Positions 43,557-53,142 of a stretch of 57,923 bases of DNA are shown piece after piece; position 1 is the first letter of the stretch, and each line of letters opens with the position of its first letter. The DNA lies in contig CACEXE010000007.1 in the NCBI GenBank assembly GCA_902563435.1, forward strand, positions 1 to 57,923, written 5' to 3'. A program made the position numbers and the translations under genes. This stretch comes from an uncultured Pelagibacteraceae bacterium (GTDB taxonomy: Bacteria; Pseudomonadota; Alphaproteobacteria; Pelagibacterales; Pelagibacteraceae). Below the pieces are notes generated by a model, which saw only the letters and a program-made list of their open reading frames with translations, did no database searches and had not been told where the DNA came from.

Positions 43557-44642
43557 ATGGAGTATTTTCTTCCAATCGCACAAGTCGAAATAAATCTACT
43601 TTTTATATTCGGATTAAGTTTAGTTGTAGGAATTTTGTCTGGTTTATTTGGGGTAGGTGGTGGATTTCTTATGACACCTTTTTTAATTTTTTTAGGCGTA
43701 CCTCCTATTTATGCAGTTCCAAATGAGGCTAGTAATATTTTAGGAACCTCTGTATCTGGATCTACAACTCATTATCTTAAAGGAACACTTGATTATAAAA
43801 TGGGTTTCATGATTGTAATTGGAGGAACTGTAGGAACAATACTTGGAATTATAACTTTTTCATATTTCAAAGATATTGGTAAGATCAATGTAGTTATCTC
43901 TTTAGCTTATATGTATATCCTTGCAATTTTAGGAACTTTTATGCTTATTCAGGGAGTTTCAGAAATTGATAAAGCTAGAAAAAAAATAACTGAAAGAAAA
44001 AAGCTACATAAACACTACTGGATACATGGTCTTCCTTTTAGAATGCGTTTTAAAAAGTCACAACTTTATGAAAGCGCATTTACACCAATAATAATAGGTC
44101 TTATAGTTGGTTTCATCGCTGCAATTATGGGAATTGGCGGTGCTTTTATTTTAGTACCAGCAATGATTTACGTTATTGGAATGCCTACTAGATTAATTCC
44201 TGGAACTTCACTTTTTGTAACTATATTTATAAGTGCGATCGTAACAATTTTACATGCTTTGAACTATGGAACAATAGATTTAATTTTAGTTACAGTTTTA
44301 ATTTTAGGTTCAATAATTGGTGTGCAGTTTGGACAAAAAATTGGAGAAAAAATTGATAGCTCAGAGTTTAAAACAATTTTAGCAATATTGTTATTATTAG
44401 TTGGAATAGCAATTGCTTACGACACTTTTATTAAAGATGAAAAAACAGTAAACACTTTTGTAAATAATGCTGATAGTTTAGGGCCACTAAGTGAATTCAT
44501 ATTGAATTTTTCAAAAGATTTACCGATATTTTATGGTCTTACTTCTGTTCTTCTTGCTTTAGTACTTGGAGTCGGTGCAGCAATTATTAGAAGAATTTAC
44601 TCTAATTGGGACGATAAAAGACTTGCTAAATTAAAAAAATAA
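43557..44642 (+). CDS. tauE: TauE/SafE-family sulfite exporter
   Basis: 361 residues with about nine helices in two halves; both halves carry the family signature: SGLFGVGGGFLMTPFLIFLG and AIMGIGGAFILVPAMIYVIG. The family exports sulfite, sulfoacetate or other anions. Its place between aprBA and suyAB/xsc makes sulfite the likely cargo. An extra hydrophilic insert (about 140-170) and a final helix lengthen it beyond the usual about 250-300. It converges on suyB with no gap. Confidence 0.85.
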   Translation: MEYFLPIAQVEINLLFIFGLSLVVGILSGLFGVGGGFLMTPFLIFLGVPPIYAVPNEASNILGTSVSGSTTHYLKGTLDYKMGFMIVIGGTVGTILGIITFSYFKDIGKINVVISLAYMYILAILGTFMLIQGVSEIDKARKKITERKKLHKHYWIHGLPFRMRFKKSQLYESAFTPIIIGLIVGFIAAIMGIGGAFILVPAMIYVIGMPTRLIPGTSLFVTIFISAIVTILHALNYGTIDLILVTVLILGSIIGVQFGQKIGEKIDSSEFKTILAILLLLVGIAIAYDTFIKDEKTVNTFVNNADSLGPLSEFILNFSKDLPIFYGLTSVLLALVLGVGAAIIRRIYSNWDDKRLAKLKK

Positions 44643-45809
44643 TTAAGCGCTTCTATATAATTTAGTCATAACGAACTCTTTATGACCTAGAGCTTCAGCG
44701 CAAGTTAATCTTCCATTTGCAACTCTTAAGGTTGATTTGATTAGCTCATCTCCGGCTTGACTTAGATTCATTTCTCTGGATAAAATTTTTGAAACATCCA
44801 CGTCAATATGTTCACTCATTGTTTTTGCGGTAAGAGGATTTGCAGTTAATTTAATAACAGGTTCAATAGGATTTCCTATAATATTCCCTTGTCCGGTAGG
44901 GAATAAGTGAATATTAAAACCACCAGCAGCTTGTAAAGTAACACACTCTGCAGCAGCTGATGAAGTATCCATGAAGTACAATCCAGCACCTTTTGTTGGT
45001 TCCTCTGCCGGCTCTAAAACATCAATAAATTGACACCCTCCAATTTTTTGAAAATTACCAAATGCTTTTTCTTCGATTGTAGTTAATCCACCAGCAATAT
45101 TTCCTGCAGTTGGTTGACTTTCTGATAAATCATCTGTTGCTTCTTTAAGAATGAAATCATTATAATCATTCCATGTTTTTTTAAACTTTGCTTGTGCTTC
45201 AGGTGTCTTACCTCTTTTTTCACAAACAGTTTCAGCACCTGTAAGCTCAGAAGTTTCGCCAAAACACAAATGTACACCAAATGGTTCTAATTTATCCATA
45301 AGATTTCCTACTGTTGGATTAGATGCTAATCCTGATGTTGTATCAGACTCTCCACATTTTACAGAAATCCATAAATCACTCATTGGACACTCTTCTCTTT
45401 GTTTTTCTGATGCCCACATTGAAAATTCTTGTGCCTTTTTCGAAACTTTTGCAATTGTATCTATATCACCAACACCTTCGATACTAAAACCCTCAACCGG
45501 TTTTCCAGTGCTCGCAATTGCGTCTACAATTCTTTTGGTCCATTTGGGTTCAATACCTACAACTATAACAGCTGCAACGTTTGGATTTTTTCCTGTACCA
45601 ATCATTGTTCTAAAATGAAGTTCTAAGTCTGCACCAAACTGAAGTCTCCCGTAAGAATGAGGCAGTGCTATTGTACCTTTTATATTATTTGCTACAGCTT
45701 CAGCACATGCGTTAGAAATATCATCTACAGGAAGAATAATTACGTGATTTCGTGTTCCAGCACGTCCATTTTCTCTTTTGTATCCTAAAAAACTCTTTGG
45801 AATTTCCAT
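44643..45809 (-). CDS. suyB: Sulfolactate sulfo-lyase large subunit
   Basis: 388 residues, UxaA/altronate-dehydratase C-domain family. [70 protein letters not shown] and [13 protein letters not shown] are typical. Together with SuyA it would cleave sulfolactate to pyruvate and sulfite. The neighbours tauE, apr genes and xsc support the sulfo-lyase reading over altronate or galactarate dehydratase. It starts 3 bp after the suyA stop. Confidence 0.82.
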   Translation of the reverse strand: MEIPKSFLGYKRENGRAGTRNHVIILPVDDISNACAEAVANNIKGTIALPHSYGRLQFGADLELHFRTMIGTGKNPNVAAVIVVGIEPKWTKRIVDAIASTGKPVEGFSIEGVGDIDTIAKVSKKAQEFSMWASEKQREECPMSDLWISVKCGESDTTSGLASNPTVGNLMDKLEPFGVHLCFGETSELTGAETVCEKRGKTPEAQAKFKKTWNDYNDFILKEATDDLSESQPTAGNIAGGLTTIEEKAFGNFQKIGGCQFIDVLEPAEEPTKGAGLYFMDTSSAAAECVTLQAAGGFNIHLFPTGQGNIIGNPIEPVIKLTANPLTAKTMSEHIDVDVSKILSREMNLSQAGDELIKSTLRVANGRLTCAEALGHKEFVMTKLYRSA

Positions 45810-45812
45810 TTG

Positions 45813-46100
45813 TTACCACTTTTTTGTTTTTACATTGTGAACATGAACATGTTCACCTTTTTTAATATTTTTAACTACTTTTCCAATATCATGCCCATAT
45901 TTCAAAATAGTGTCACCTTCATTGAGATCAGTCATTGCAATTTTATGACCTAAAGGTATTTCGTCTATTGATTGTATTGAAACAGACTTATCATTTTCCA
46001 TAATCCAACAATTACAATCTTGATCTGGGGTTATTTTCTCTATAACAACTACGCCTACGTTGTCTTTTTCATCGTGTATTATTATATCAGTATTTGACAT
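45813..46100 (-). CDS. suyA: Sulfolactate sulfo-lyase small subunit (SAF domain)
   Basis: 95 residues. A SAF/UxaA N-terminal-like domain with DKDNVGVVV-type start (IIHDEKDNVGVVVIEKI), IPLGHKIAMTDLNEGDTILK and YGHDIGKVVKNIKKGEHVHV ending in HNVKTKKW. It is the small subunit partner of SuyB. It is divergent from xsc across 90 bp. UxaA-type small subunits are close relatives, so the call rests mainly on context. Confidence 0.82.
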   Translation of the reverse strand: MSNTDIIIHDEKDNVGVVVIEKITPDQDCNCWIMENDKSVSIQSIDEIPLGHKIAMTDLNEGDTILKYGHDIGKVVKNIKKGEHVHVHNVKTKKW

Positions 46101-46190
46101 TGTGACGATTTCTTTATTTGAAATTCGCTAAATCTTATATATTAATCGGGCACTTTGACAATTAAAAAAAAGAATTAGAAAGGCTGAACT
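46101..46190. promoter_or_regulatory. Divergent suyA/xsc control region
   Basis: This 90-bp gap must hold both promoters. On the minus strand TTGTCA, an 18-bp spacer and TATAAG form a plausible suyA promoter. CGGGCACTTTG (46147-46157) resembles CGGACACTTGG at the wHTH promoter and TGGACACTTTG before rseP. Joint induction of the two sulfite-releasing enzymes is inferred. Confidence 0.4.
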
Positions 46191-47975
46191 ATGACTAAAA
46201 TGACAACTGAAGAAGCATTTATAAAAGTTCTTCAAATGCATGGAATTGAACACTCGTTTGGAATAATAGGTTCAGCTTTTATGGCAATTTCCGATTTATT
46301 TCCTAAAGCAGGAATTACTTTTTGGGATGTTGCTCATGAAACTAATGGTGGCTTAATTGCAGATGGCTACACAAGAGCAACTGGAAAAATGTCAATGGTT
46401 ATTGCTCAAAATGGGCCAGGAATAACTGGATTAGTCACACCAATTAAAACAGCTTATTGGAACCATACACCTTTATTGTTAGTTACACCTCAAGCGGCAA
46501 ATAAGACTATGGGTCAAGGTGGTTTTCAAGAAGTAGAGCAGATGAATTTATTTAAAGACATGGTTTGCTATCAAGAAGAAGTAAGAGATCCATCAAGGAT
46601 GGCAGAAGTATTAAATAGAGTAATAGAGAAAGCATTTAGAGGTTCAGCACCGGCACAAATAAACGTACCGAGAGATTATTGGACACAGGTAATAGATATT
46701 GAGTTACCACCGATTGTAAGATTTGAAAGACAAGGTGGAGGAAAAGAAGCCATCGAAAAGGCTGCAAAACTTTTATCAGATGCAAAATTTCCAGTTATAT
46801 TGTCTGGAGCAGGTGTCGTAATAGGTAATGCAATTGATGAATGCAAAATGTTAGCTGAGAAACTAGATGCTCCAGTATGTAATGGATATCAACATAATGA
46901 TAGTTTTCCAGGAAGTCATCCTTTAGCTGTGGGCCCTTTAGGATACAATGGATCTAAAGCTGGCATGGAATTAATTTCAAAAGCAGATGTAGTTTTGGCA
47001 TTAGGAACAAGATTAAATCCATTTTCAACTTTACCAGGATATGGAATTGATTATTGGCCAAAAGATGCAACAATTATTCAAGTAGATATGAATCCAGATA
47101 GAATTGGACTCACAAAAAAAGTAACAGTTGGTATTTGTGGTGATGCTAAAATGGTTTCTCAACAGATTTTAGAAAAACTCTCACCAACAGCTGGAGATAT
47201 TGGTAGAGATGAGAGAAAAAACTTAATTCATCAAACAAAATCTGCATGGTTACAAACTCTTACCAGTTTAGACCATGAAGATGATGATCCAGGAACAGTT
47301 TGGAATAAAGAAGCTAGAGAAAGAGACTCTGATAGAATGTCTCCAAGACAAGCCTGGAGAGCAATTCAATCTGGAATGCCTGATGATGTAATTATTTCAA
47401 GTGATATTGGAAATAACTGTGCAATTGGTAATGCATATCCAACTTTTGAAAAACCTAGAAAATATTTAGCACCAGGTTTGTTTGGTCCATGTGGTTATGG
47501 TTTTCCATCTATACTTGGAGCAAAAATAGGATGTCCAGATACACCTGTAATTGGTTTTGCAGGCGATGGTGCATTTGGAATAAGTATGAATGAAATGAGC
47601 TCTTGTGCTAGAGAAGAATGGCCTGCAATTACAATGGTAATATTTAGAAATTACCAGTGGGGAGCAGAGAAAAGAAACTCTATATTGTGGTTTGATGATA
47701 ATTTTATTGGGACAGAATTAGATCCTGAATTAAGTTATGCTAAAGTTGCGAACGCATGTGGCTTAAAAGGCGTAGCAGTTAAAACTATGGAAGAAACAAC
47801 CAAAGCAATCAAACAATCATGTGAAGATCAGAAAAAAGGAATTACAACATTTATTGAGGTTATTTTAAACCAGGAACTTGGTGAACCATTCAGAAGAGAT
47901 GCAATGAAAAAACCAGTGCAAGTTGCCGGTATCAATAAAAATGATATGAAACCTCAAAAATCGTTATCTGAGTAA
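46191..47975 (+). CDS. xsc: Sulfoacetaldehyde acetyltransferase
   Basis: 594 residues, thiamin-diphosphate enzyme. The N-terminal Pyr domain has WDVAHETNGGLIADGYTRAT with the catalytic Glu region; MGQGGFQEVEQMNLFKDMV and SAPAQINVPRDYWTQVIDI are highly Xsc-specific. The PP-domain motif is GFAGDGAFGISMNE through VIFRN. It converts sulfoacetaldehyde plus phosphate to acetyl phosphate and sulfite. It receives sulfoacetaldehyde from Tpa (17.0 kb) and hands acetyl phosphate to Pta (7.3 kb). It is divergent from suyAB. Confidence 0.95.
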   Translation: MTKMTTEEAFIKVLQMHGIEHSFGIIGSAFMAISDLFPKAGITFWDVAHETNGGLIADGYTRATGKMSMVIAQNGPGITGLVTPIKTAYWNHTPLLLVTPQAANKTMGQGGFQEVEQMNLFKDMVCYQEEVRDPSRMAEVLNRVIEKAFRGSAPAQINVPRDYWTQVIDIELPPIVRFERQGGGKEAIEKAAKLLSDAKFPVILSGAGVVIGNAIDECKMLAEKLDAPVCNGYQHNDSFPGSHPLAVGPLGYNGSKAGMELISKADVVLALGTRLNPFSTLPGYGIDYWPKDATIIQVDMNPDRIGLTKKVTVGICGDAKMVSQQILEKLSPTAGDIGRDERKNLIHQTKSAWLQTLTSLDHEDDDPGTVWNKEARERDSDRMSPRQAWRAIQSGMPDDVIISSDIGNNCAIGNAYPTFEKPRKYLAPGLFGPCGYGFPSILGAKIGCPDTPVIGFAGDGAFGISMNEMSSCAREEWPAITMVIFRNYQWGAEKRNSILWFDDNFIGTELDPELSYAKVANACGLKGVAVKTMEETTKAIKQSCEDQKKGITTFIEVILNQELGEPFRRDAMKKPVQVAGINKNDMKPQKSLSE

Positions 47976-48025
47976 AATATTTTTTTACATATAAATTTGT
48001 ATCTTTGTTGTTAATATTTATATGA

Positions 48026-49177
48026 ATGAATTTTTTATTATTTTTAAAAAAGTTTGTAATAGTCTTAAGTATTTATTTATCTTTAGATATAATTTTTTTT
48101 TACTTTTTACCAATAGATTTAAAATCTAAATTATATAATAACAGAGCTCACAGAATAAAATCTTTTTATTATCATCATGATCTAAGACCTATGGCGTCTT
48201 TTTATGATCATTGGGGTTATGAAAAATATCAAATATTTACAAATAATCTGGGATTTAAAGATAAAAGTAATAGAAAAATTAACTTTAAGAATAAAAATTT
48301 ATTGTTTGTAGGAGATTCATTTACAGAGGGCGTGGGAATTAAATATGAAGATACATTTGTAGGTTTAATTGAGAGTAAATTGAAAGAAAAAAATGATAAT
48401 ATTGAAATTCTAAATGCTGGCGTACAATCTTATTCAACAAGTATTTATTTAGCCAAAATTCATTATTTATTAAATATTAAAAAATTACCTATTACAGATA
48501 TTGTAGTAGTTATTTCTGGAGGAGACATATTTGATGATGCATATAAATATTTAGATGTCGATGAAAATTTTATATTAGATCATGTTGATCATAAAAATAA
48601 AATTGTAATTAGCTTAATTAACTTTTTTAAATCTAACACTTTAATTTATCAAGTTATATCAAGAATAACTCCCCCAAAGGTAATACCTGGTCTAATAAAA
48701 TCTTTATTTATTAAAAAAACCTCGCCTAATTATAATGAAAAAGAAAATGAATTATTAAAAATATCAAATGATGAAATCTCAAAAATGAGCTTTTTGTATC
48801 TTCAAGACTATAACTATTTATTTTCCAAAGATGAGTTTGATAAGTGGGGAAAAGATGCAATTGATAAATCTATAAATAATTTAAAAGAACTTGCTAAAAT
48901 AGTAGAAAAGAAAAATATAAATCTCAATATTCTTTATCTCTACGAACCAGTAATCATTTTAAGAGAGCCAGATATTGCAGTCTTAACTTACATAAAAGAT
49001 AGTTTTAAAAGTTTAGAAACAAATAGCGTCAGATTCTTTGAACTAAATGATTATTTCAAAGGTTATAAGGATAAATATGAGGCTTATAAAAATTTATTTT
49101 TCATTAATGACATACATTTGAATAAAAAAGGAAATAAACTAGTTTTTGAAGAAATACTAAAAAAAATAAATTTTTAG
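48026..49177 (+). CDS. Membrane-anchored SGNH-fold protein
   Basis: 383 residues with an N-terminal helix (about 8-30). SGNH-like blocks are LLFVGDSFTEGVGI (Ser), LNAGVQSYSTSIYL, VVVISGGDIFDDA and the terminal NDIHLNKKGNKLVFEE (Asp-x-x-His type). It resembles AlgJ/AlgX-like or GDSL acyl-esterases, which modify extracellular or envelope sugars. It starts a run with the desaturase. A protein of related design is encoded in the tRNA-bounded insert at 55.7 kb. Confidence 0.75.
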   Translation: MNFLLFLKKFVIVLSIYLSLDIIFFYFLPIDLKSKLYNNRAHRIKSFYYHHDLRPMASFYDHWGYEKYQIFTNNLGFKDKSNRKINFKNKNLLFVGDSFTEGVGIKYEDTFVGLIESKLKEKNDNIEILNAGVQSYSTSIYLAKIHYLLNIKKLPITDIVVVISGGDIFDDAYKYLDVDENFILDHVDHKNKIVISLINFFKSNTLIYQVISRITPPKVIPGLIKSLFIKKTSPNYNEKENELLKISNDEISKMSFLYLQDYNYLFSKDEFDKWGKDAIDKSINNLKELAKIVEKKNINLNILYLYEPVIILREPDIAVLTYIKDSFKSLETNSVRFFELNDYFKGYKDKYEAYKNLFFINDIHLNKKGNKLVFEEILKKINF

Positions 49178-49239
49178 ATAATAATTCTATTAACTTTTAA
49201 TTTTTAAAATATATAGTAAATTTTCAGTTTGTAGATTTT

Positions 49240-50241
49240 ATGGATGTAAAATTAGATAAATGGTATCGACCAAAAATTGACAAGGAAGTTTTAAAAGAGC
49301 TTACAAGGAAATCTGATGCTAAAGGATTAATACACGTAAGTATTTATTTTGGTTTTCTCTCACTAATAGGATATTTGGCCTATTTTACATGGGGAACTTG
49401 GTGGGCAGTGTTTTGGTTTTATATCTACGGAAATATTTTTTGTTTTTGTAATCCTATTTGGCATGAGACAGGCCACAAAACCGCATTTAAGTCAAAGTTT
49501 TTAAATGAATTCTTTTATTATATCTCATGTTTTATGGCATACTTTGAGCCTACAAGATGGAGATTTACCCATTTTGTTCACCATGGAAATACATATTCAA
49601 CTGAAAATCCTTATGATCATGAAATTGAATATGACAACAATCTAAAAGACACCCCTAAAAAACTAATAATGAATTTAATACCTTTTGGTGAGTTGTTGTT
49701 TTTTAAAAAAAGTATAGCTTATGAAGTTATTAAACATGCTTTTGGTGTAAAAACTAAAGTTATGATTGATAGTATTCCTGAAAATGCAAGACCAAGAGCT
49801 ATTTTGATTTCAAGAATTTATGTTGGTATTTGGTTGTCTATAATTATTTGGTCTCTATTAATATCTTCATGGCTACCTGCGTTGTATCTTTTATTACCTC
49901 ATTATTATGGAAAAGGATTACATAAATTGGTTGCCTTTACCCAACACGCTGGTTTAGCAAGAGATACAAAAGATCATAGATTGTCAGCAAGGGATATGAA
50001 ATTGAACCCAATACTTAGCTTTTTATATTGGAAAATGGAGTATCATTGTGTACATCACATGTTCCCAACGGTTCCAGCTTATAATTTAGAAAAATTACAT
50101 TTCCATTTAAAAGATCAGTTACCACAAATTAAAAATGGATTATTTGATACATATAAAGAGATAATACCTGCTCTAAAAAAACAAAGAAATGAACCTGATT
50201 ATCATTTAGATATTTCTTTACCAGAAAAACAAGCCTCTTAA
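49240..50241 (+). CDS. Membrane fatty acid desaturase
   Basis: 333 residues with four or more helices and three histidine boxes: WHETGHKTAF (HxxxH), THFVHHGNTYS (HxxHH) and YHCVHHMFPTVPAYNL (HxxHH). These bind the di-iron site of acyl-lipid/acyl-CoA desaturases and hydroxylases. It introduces a double bond, using oxygen, in membrane lipid acyl chains. Its stop overlaps the next small gene start (TAATG). A related hydroxylase function cannot be excluded. Confidence 0.88.
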   Translation: MDVKLDKWYRPKIDKEVLKELTRKSDAKGLIHVSIYFGFLSLIGYLAYFTWGTWWAVFWFYIYGNIFCFCNPIWHETGHKTAFKSKFLNEFFYYISCFMAYFEPTRWRFTHFVHHGNTYSTENPYDHEIEYDNNLKDTPKKLIMNLIPFGELLFFKKSIAYEVIKHAFGVKTKVMIDSIPENARPRAILISRIYVGIWLSIIIWSLLISSWLPALYLLLPHYYGKGLHKLVAFTQHAGLARDTKDHRLSARDMKLNPILSFLYWKMEYHCVHHMFPTVPAYNLEKLHFHLKDQLPQIKNGLFDTYKEIIPALKKQRNEPDYHLDISLPEKQAS

Positions 50242-50435
50242 TGTATAAAAATTATAAATTACTTTTATTTCTAGGAGCTGCAGCAATATTTCTTTATATT
50301 AGCGTTGGAAAATATGAAGAATTTACTCTTCAAAAATCTATTTCTGCATGCACGATTGCAAAAAGTAAATTAAAAAAAGAAATTTCACCTCAAGAAGCAA
50401 GAATTATCTGTGAGAAAGAAATTAAAAATCAATAG
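50241..50435 (+). CDS. Small single-pass membrane protein
   Basis: 64 residues: a helix (about 6-24, LLLFLGAAAIFLYISV) then a charged domain with two cysteines (SISACTIAKSK and ARIICEKEIKNQ). It starts at ATG in a TAATG overlap with the desaturase and ends in a TAGTG overlap with the next gene, so it is part of the same transcript. Family unknown. Confidence 0.7.
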   Translation: MYKNYKLLLFLGAAAIFLYISVGKYEEFTLQKSISACTIAKSKLKKEISPQEARIICEKEIKNQ

Positions 50436-51340
50436 TGAAATTATTATTATTATTTGCGGTTTTTTTTACTTTTCTATCAGAAGTTAATGCCGCTAATACA
50501 AAATTAAGAAAATATGAAAAATACTCTAACCAAATTAAATGGAAGAATGTAAAATTTAATCTTCCAAAAGGTGAGTGGGTTTATTATTCAAAAGAGCGAT
50601 TCAACTTACAAAATTTTAGCTTAGGTTGTATAAATTTTATAAATATTCAAAATAAAATAATTAATGGAAGTTTTACCTCGTGTTTTATAACAAGTGGCGG
50701 GAAATGGAGACAAGCACTTGGTGCTGAGCTTAGAAATGAATGGCAAAATAATAAATATGACAATTGTAATTTAAGACCTGAATATTTTTATGTGAAAGCC
50801 ATATTTAAAGGAGCAAGTTCAAATTGTTTTGTAAGCCGTCATTTCGACCCAAACAAAGAACTCTATTTTCCTGACGATCCATCAGCTACATCAGGTGGAT
50901 TAAAAAAGTATATAAAGGATAATTCATTAATATTACCAAAAATAATGTTGGGTTTTCAGAGTGTTTATTACTCTAACAAAAGAGATAAAGCTATTTCAAT
51001 GCTTTTGGAAATAAATCCAGAGTCATATGGTGCTAAAGAAACATTATTTGAAACAGAAGAAAGTAGTGAATACCACAGAATTCACATAAACAATTATTCT
51101 TTAAAAAAAAAATTTTTTGAGGAGTGGACAAAAAAAATGTCAATTGAACATAGTTTTCTTGAAAATCAGCTTGAGGCATCAAATGATTTTAAATTAGATT
51201 TTAGTGATTTAAATGCTTCAATTCCAAATGAAAATTCGACTGGTTTTATAAATGAATTAAATAAACTAATTGAACTATATAAATCTGGAGTCTTAAATAC
51301 TGAAGAATTTGAAAAAGCTAAGAAGAAAATATTAAATTAA
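50435..51340 (+). CDS. Exported protein with C-terminal SHOCT-like segment
   Basis: 301 residues starting with GTG. A signal peptide (LLLLFAVFFTFLSEVNAA) precedes a domain I do not recognise (about 30-265), with four Cys residues that could form disulfides. The last 27 residues LIELYKSGVLNTEEFEKAKK match a SHOCT short C-terminal helical motif often found on membrane or secreted proteins. It is translationally coupled to the small gene before it. Confidence 0.7.
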   Translation: MKLLLLFAVFFTFLSEVNAANTKLRKYEKYSNQIKWKNVKFNLPKGEWVYYSKERFNLQNFSLGCINFINIQNKIINGSFTSCFITSGGKWRQALGAELRNEWQNNKYDNCNLRPEYFYVKAIFKGASSNCFVSRHFDPNKELYFPDDPSATSGGLKKYIKDNSLILPKIMLGFQSVYYSNKRDKAISMLLEINPESYGAKETLFETEESSEYHRIHINNYSLKKKFFEEWTKKMSIEHSFLENQLEASNDFKLDFSDLNASIPNENSTGFINELNKLIELYKSGVLNTEEFEKAKKKILN

Positions 51341-51357
51341 AAAATTATACTGAATTT

Positions 51358-52623
51358 TTAGAGTAAACTTGGCAACCAAGTAGAAAATATAGGAAACAAG
51401 ATCATTAATATTCCATAAATAACTCCAACTATTGTAAACAATGGAACTTCTTTAAAAGCATTAGCAGGATTCTCTTTTATAACTCCAGCAGCAGTATAAA
51501 TTCCTACACAAACTGGTGGAGTAATCATTCCTATTCCAGCAAAAGCAACAAAGACTACATATAAATGAAGCAAACTTTGATCAAAAGATAATGTTAAAGC
51601 TGCAAAAATTGGAACTGTTAAATAAAATACTGGAACAATTTCAATAAAAGTCCCTAGAACTAAACATATAATACCTAGCATAGCCCAGAATAAATTTACA
51701 CTTACGCCCATATCAGTAAAGTAAGTAATAATTTTTTGAGGTGCTTGAGTATAAGTAAGCACAACACTTAAAAAAGTAGCGGTTGCAATAATAGAAAATA
51801 TAACAGCAGTAATTATAGCTGTATCTTTCAAACAACTTAATAGAGATGAAAATGTTAATTCTCTATAAATTAAAAATCCTATTGCTACAGCATAAACCCC
51901 TGCAATTGCTGCGGACTCAGATGGTGTTAAAAAACCTGCGTATATTCCTCCTAAGATTATAATTGGAGTTATTAAAGCTGGAAGTGCTGCAACAAAAGAA
52001 CTTAATCTTTCTTGAAGAGTCGCCTTTCTATCTGCTCTTATATGTCTGCACTTAAATAAAACTAATAGAACCATTAAAATAAGAAGTATAATTCCTGGTA
52101 TCACACCAGCTGCAAATGTTTTAGACACAGGGACATAAGTAAGTGCACTAAATAAAATAGCAGCATTTGAAGGAGGGATTAAAGCCTCAAGTAATGCTGC
52201 TGATGCAGCTAAGACAACAACAAACGGAGTAGGATAGCCTTGCTCAATCATTTTGGGCATCATAATTGTCCCAACTGCAGTAATTGCTGCTAATATAGAT
52301 CCACAAAATGCAGCAAAGAAACCCATTGCAATAACCATTGCAACTCCCAGACCTCCTGGCCAATGTCCAACTAATGTTGTTGCAAATTTTACAAGTCTAA
52401 GTGCTGCTCCACCCTTAAGCATAGCCATACCACTAAATATAAATAACGGTACAGCTATAAGGACATGTTTTGTTAGGGCTCCGAAAGATACTTGAATTAA
52501 AACTGACCAAGGAAGGTTAAGTCCACCAATAGCAGCTATAGAACTACCTAAACCAAATACTAAAAAAATTGGAACAGAAATTATTAAAGCTACCAAAGAT
52601 AATATGGATGCTAATGCGAACAT
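51358..52623 (-). CDS. dctM: TRAP transporter large membrane subunit
   Basis: 421 residues with about 12 helices. Typical DctM segments are VLIAVPLFIFSGMAMLKGGA, GFFAAFCGSILAAITAVGTI, LIPPSNAAILFSALTYVPV, GFLTPSESAAIAGVYA and GMITPPVCVGIYTAAGV. It imports an organic acid with sodium. Its start abuts the dctQ stop directly. Substrate is not determined; carboxylates such as 2-oxo acids are usual, and sulfonates are possible. Confidence 0.93.
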   Translation of the reverse strand: MFALASILSLVALIISVPIFLVFGLGSSIAAIGGLNLPWSVLIQVSFGALTKHVLIAVPLFIFSGMAMLKGGAALRLVKFATTLVGHWPGGLGVAMVIAMGFFAAFCGSILAAITAVGTIMMPKMIEQGYPTPFVVVLAASAALLEALIPPSNAAILFSALTYVPVSKTFAAGVIPGIILLILMVLLVLFKCRHIRADRKATLQERLSSFVAALPALITPIIILGGIYAGFLTPSESAAIAGVYAVAIGFLIYRELTFSSLLSCLKDTAIITAVIFSIIATATFLSVVLTYTQAPQKIITYFTDMGVSVNLFWAMLGIICLVLGTFIEIVPVFYLTVPIFAALTLSFDQSLLHLYVVFVAFAGIGMITPPVCVGIYTAAGVIKENPANAFKEVPLFTIVGVIYGILMILFPIFSTWLPSLL

Positions 52624-53115
52624 TTAATTATTTATTAAATTTAAAATGTTATCAAATAATAACTCTAATGAGGTTAGAGCTAATATTAAGAAACCAACAG
52701 GGAATGCCAAAAACATCCACCATATAGGTATACTAATTTCGATTTCCATGACTTGACCTAAATTGAAATACATGATTGTTGCATCAAGACCAGCTTTAAA
52801 AAATATACAAGCAGATATAAGTGCAACTATATTTACAATTAAAAACAATATTTCCTTATACTTTTTTGATAATAAAGGAGTCAAAAAATCAACTTTTATG
52901 TGTTGTCCTTTTTTTAAAAGAGGTCCTAATAATGGAAATACTAACCAACTAACTAAAACAGGTGGTAATTCTATAAACCAAGCAAATCCAGTCCCAGTTA
53001 TGAAACGTGTGGCTGCACTTAAAAATAATGCAGCAACCATGATAAAAATAATTAGCATTGCGAGAGTTAAAGAAGCCGAAGCTAAATAATTATTAACTGC
53101 TCGCAAAGCTTTCAT
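52624..53115 (-). CDS. dctQ: TRAP transporter small membrane subunit
   Basis: 163 residues with four helices. RFITGTGFAWFIELPPVLVS and FPLLGPLLKKGQHIKVDFL are DctQ hallmarks. It bridges the binding protein and DctM. It lies 27 bp after dctP and directly before dctM, the normal dctPQM order. Confidence 0.93.
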   Translation of the reverse strand: MKALRAVNNYLASASLTLAMLIIFIMVAALFLSAATRFITGTGFAWFIELPPVLVSWLVFPLLGPLLKKGQHIKVDFLTPLLSKKYKEILFLIVNIVALISACIFFKAGLDATIMYFNLGQVMEIEISIPIWWMFLAFPVGFLILALTSLELLFDNILNLINN

Positions 53116-53142
53116 TTTAATAGATTAAGCAAATAACTTATT

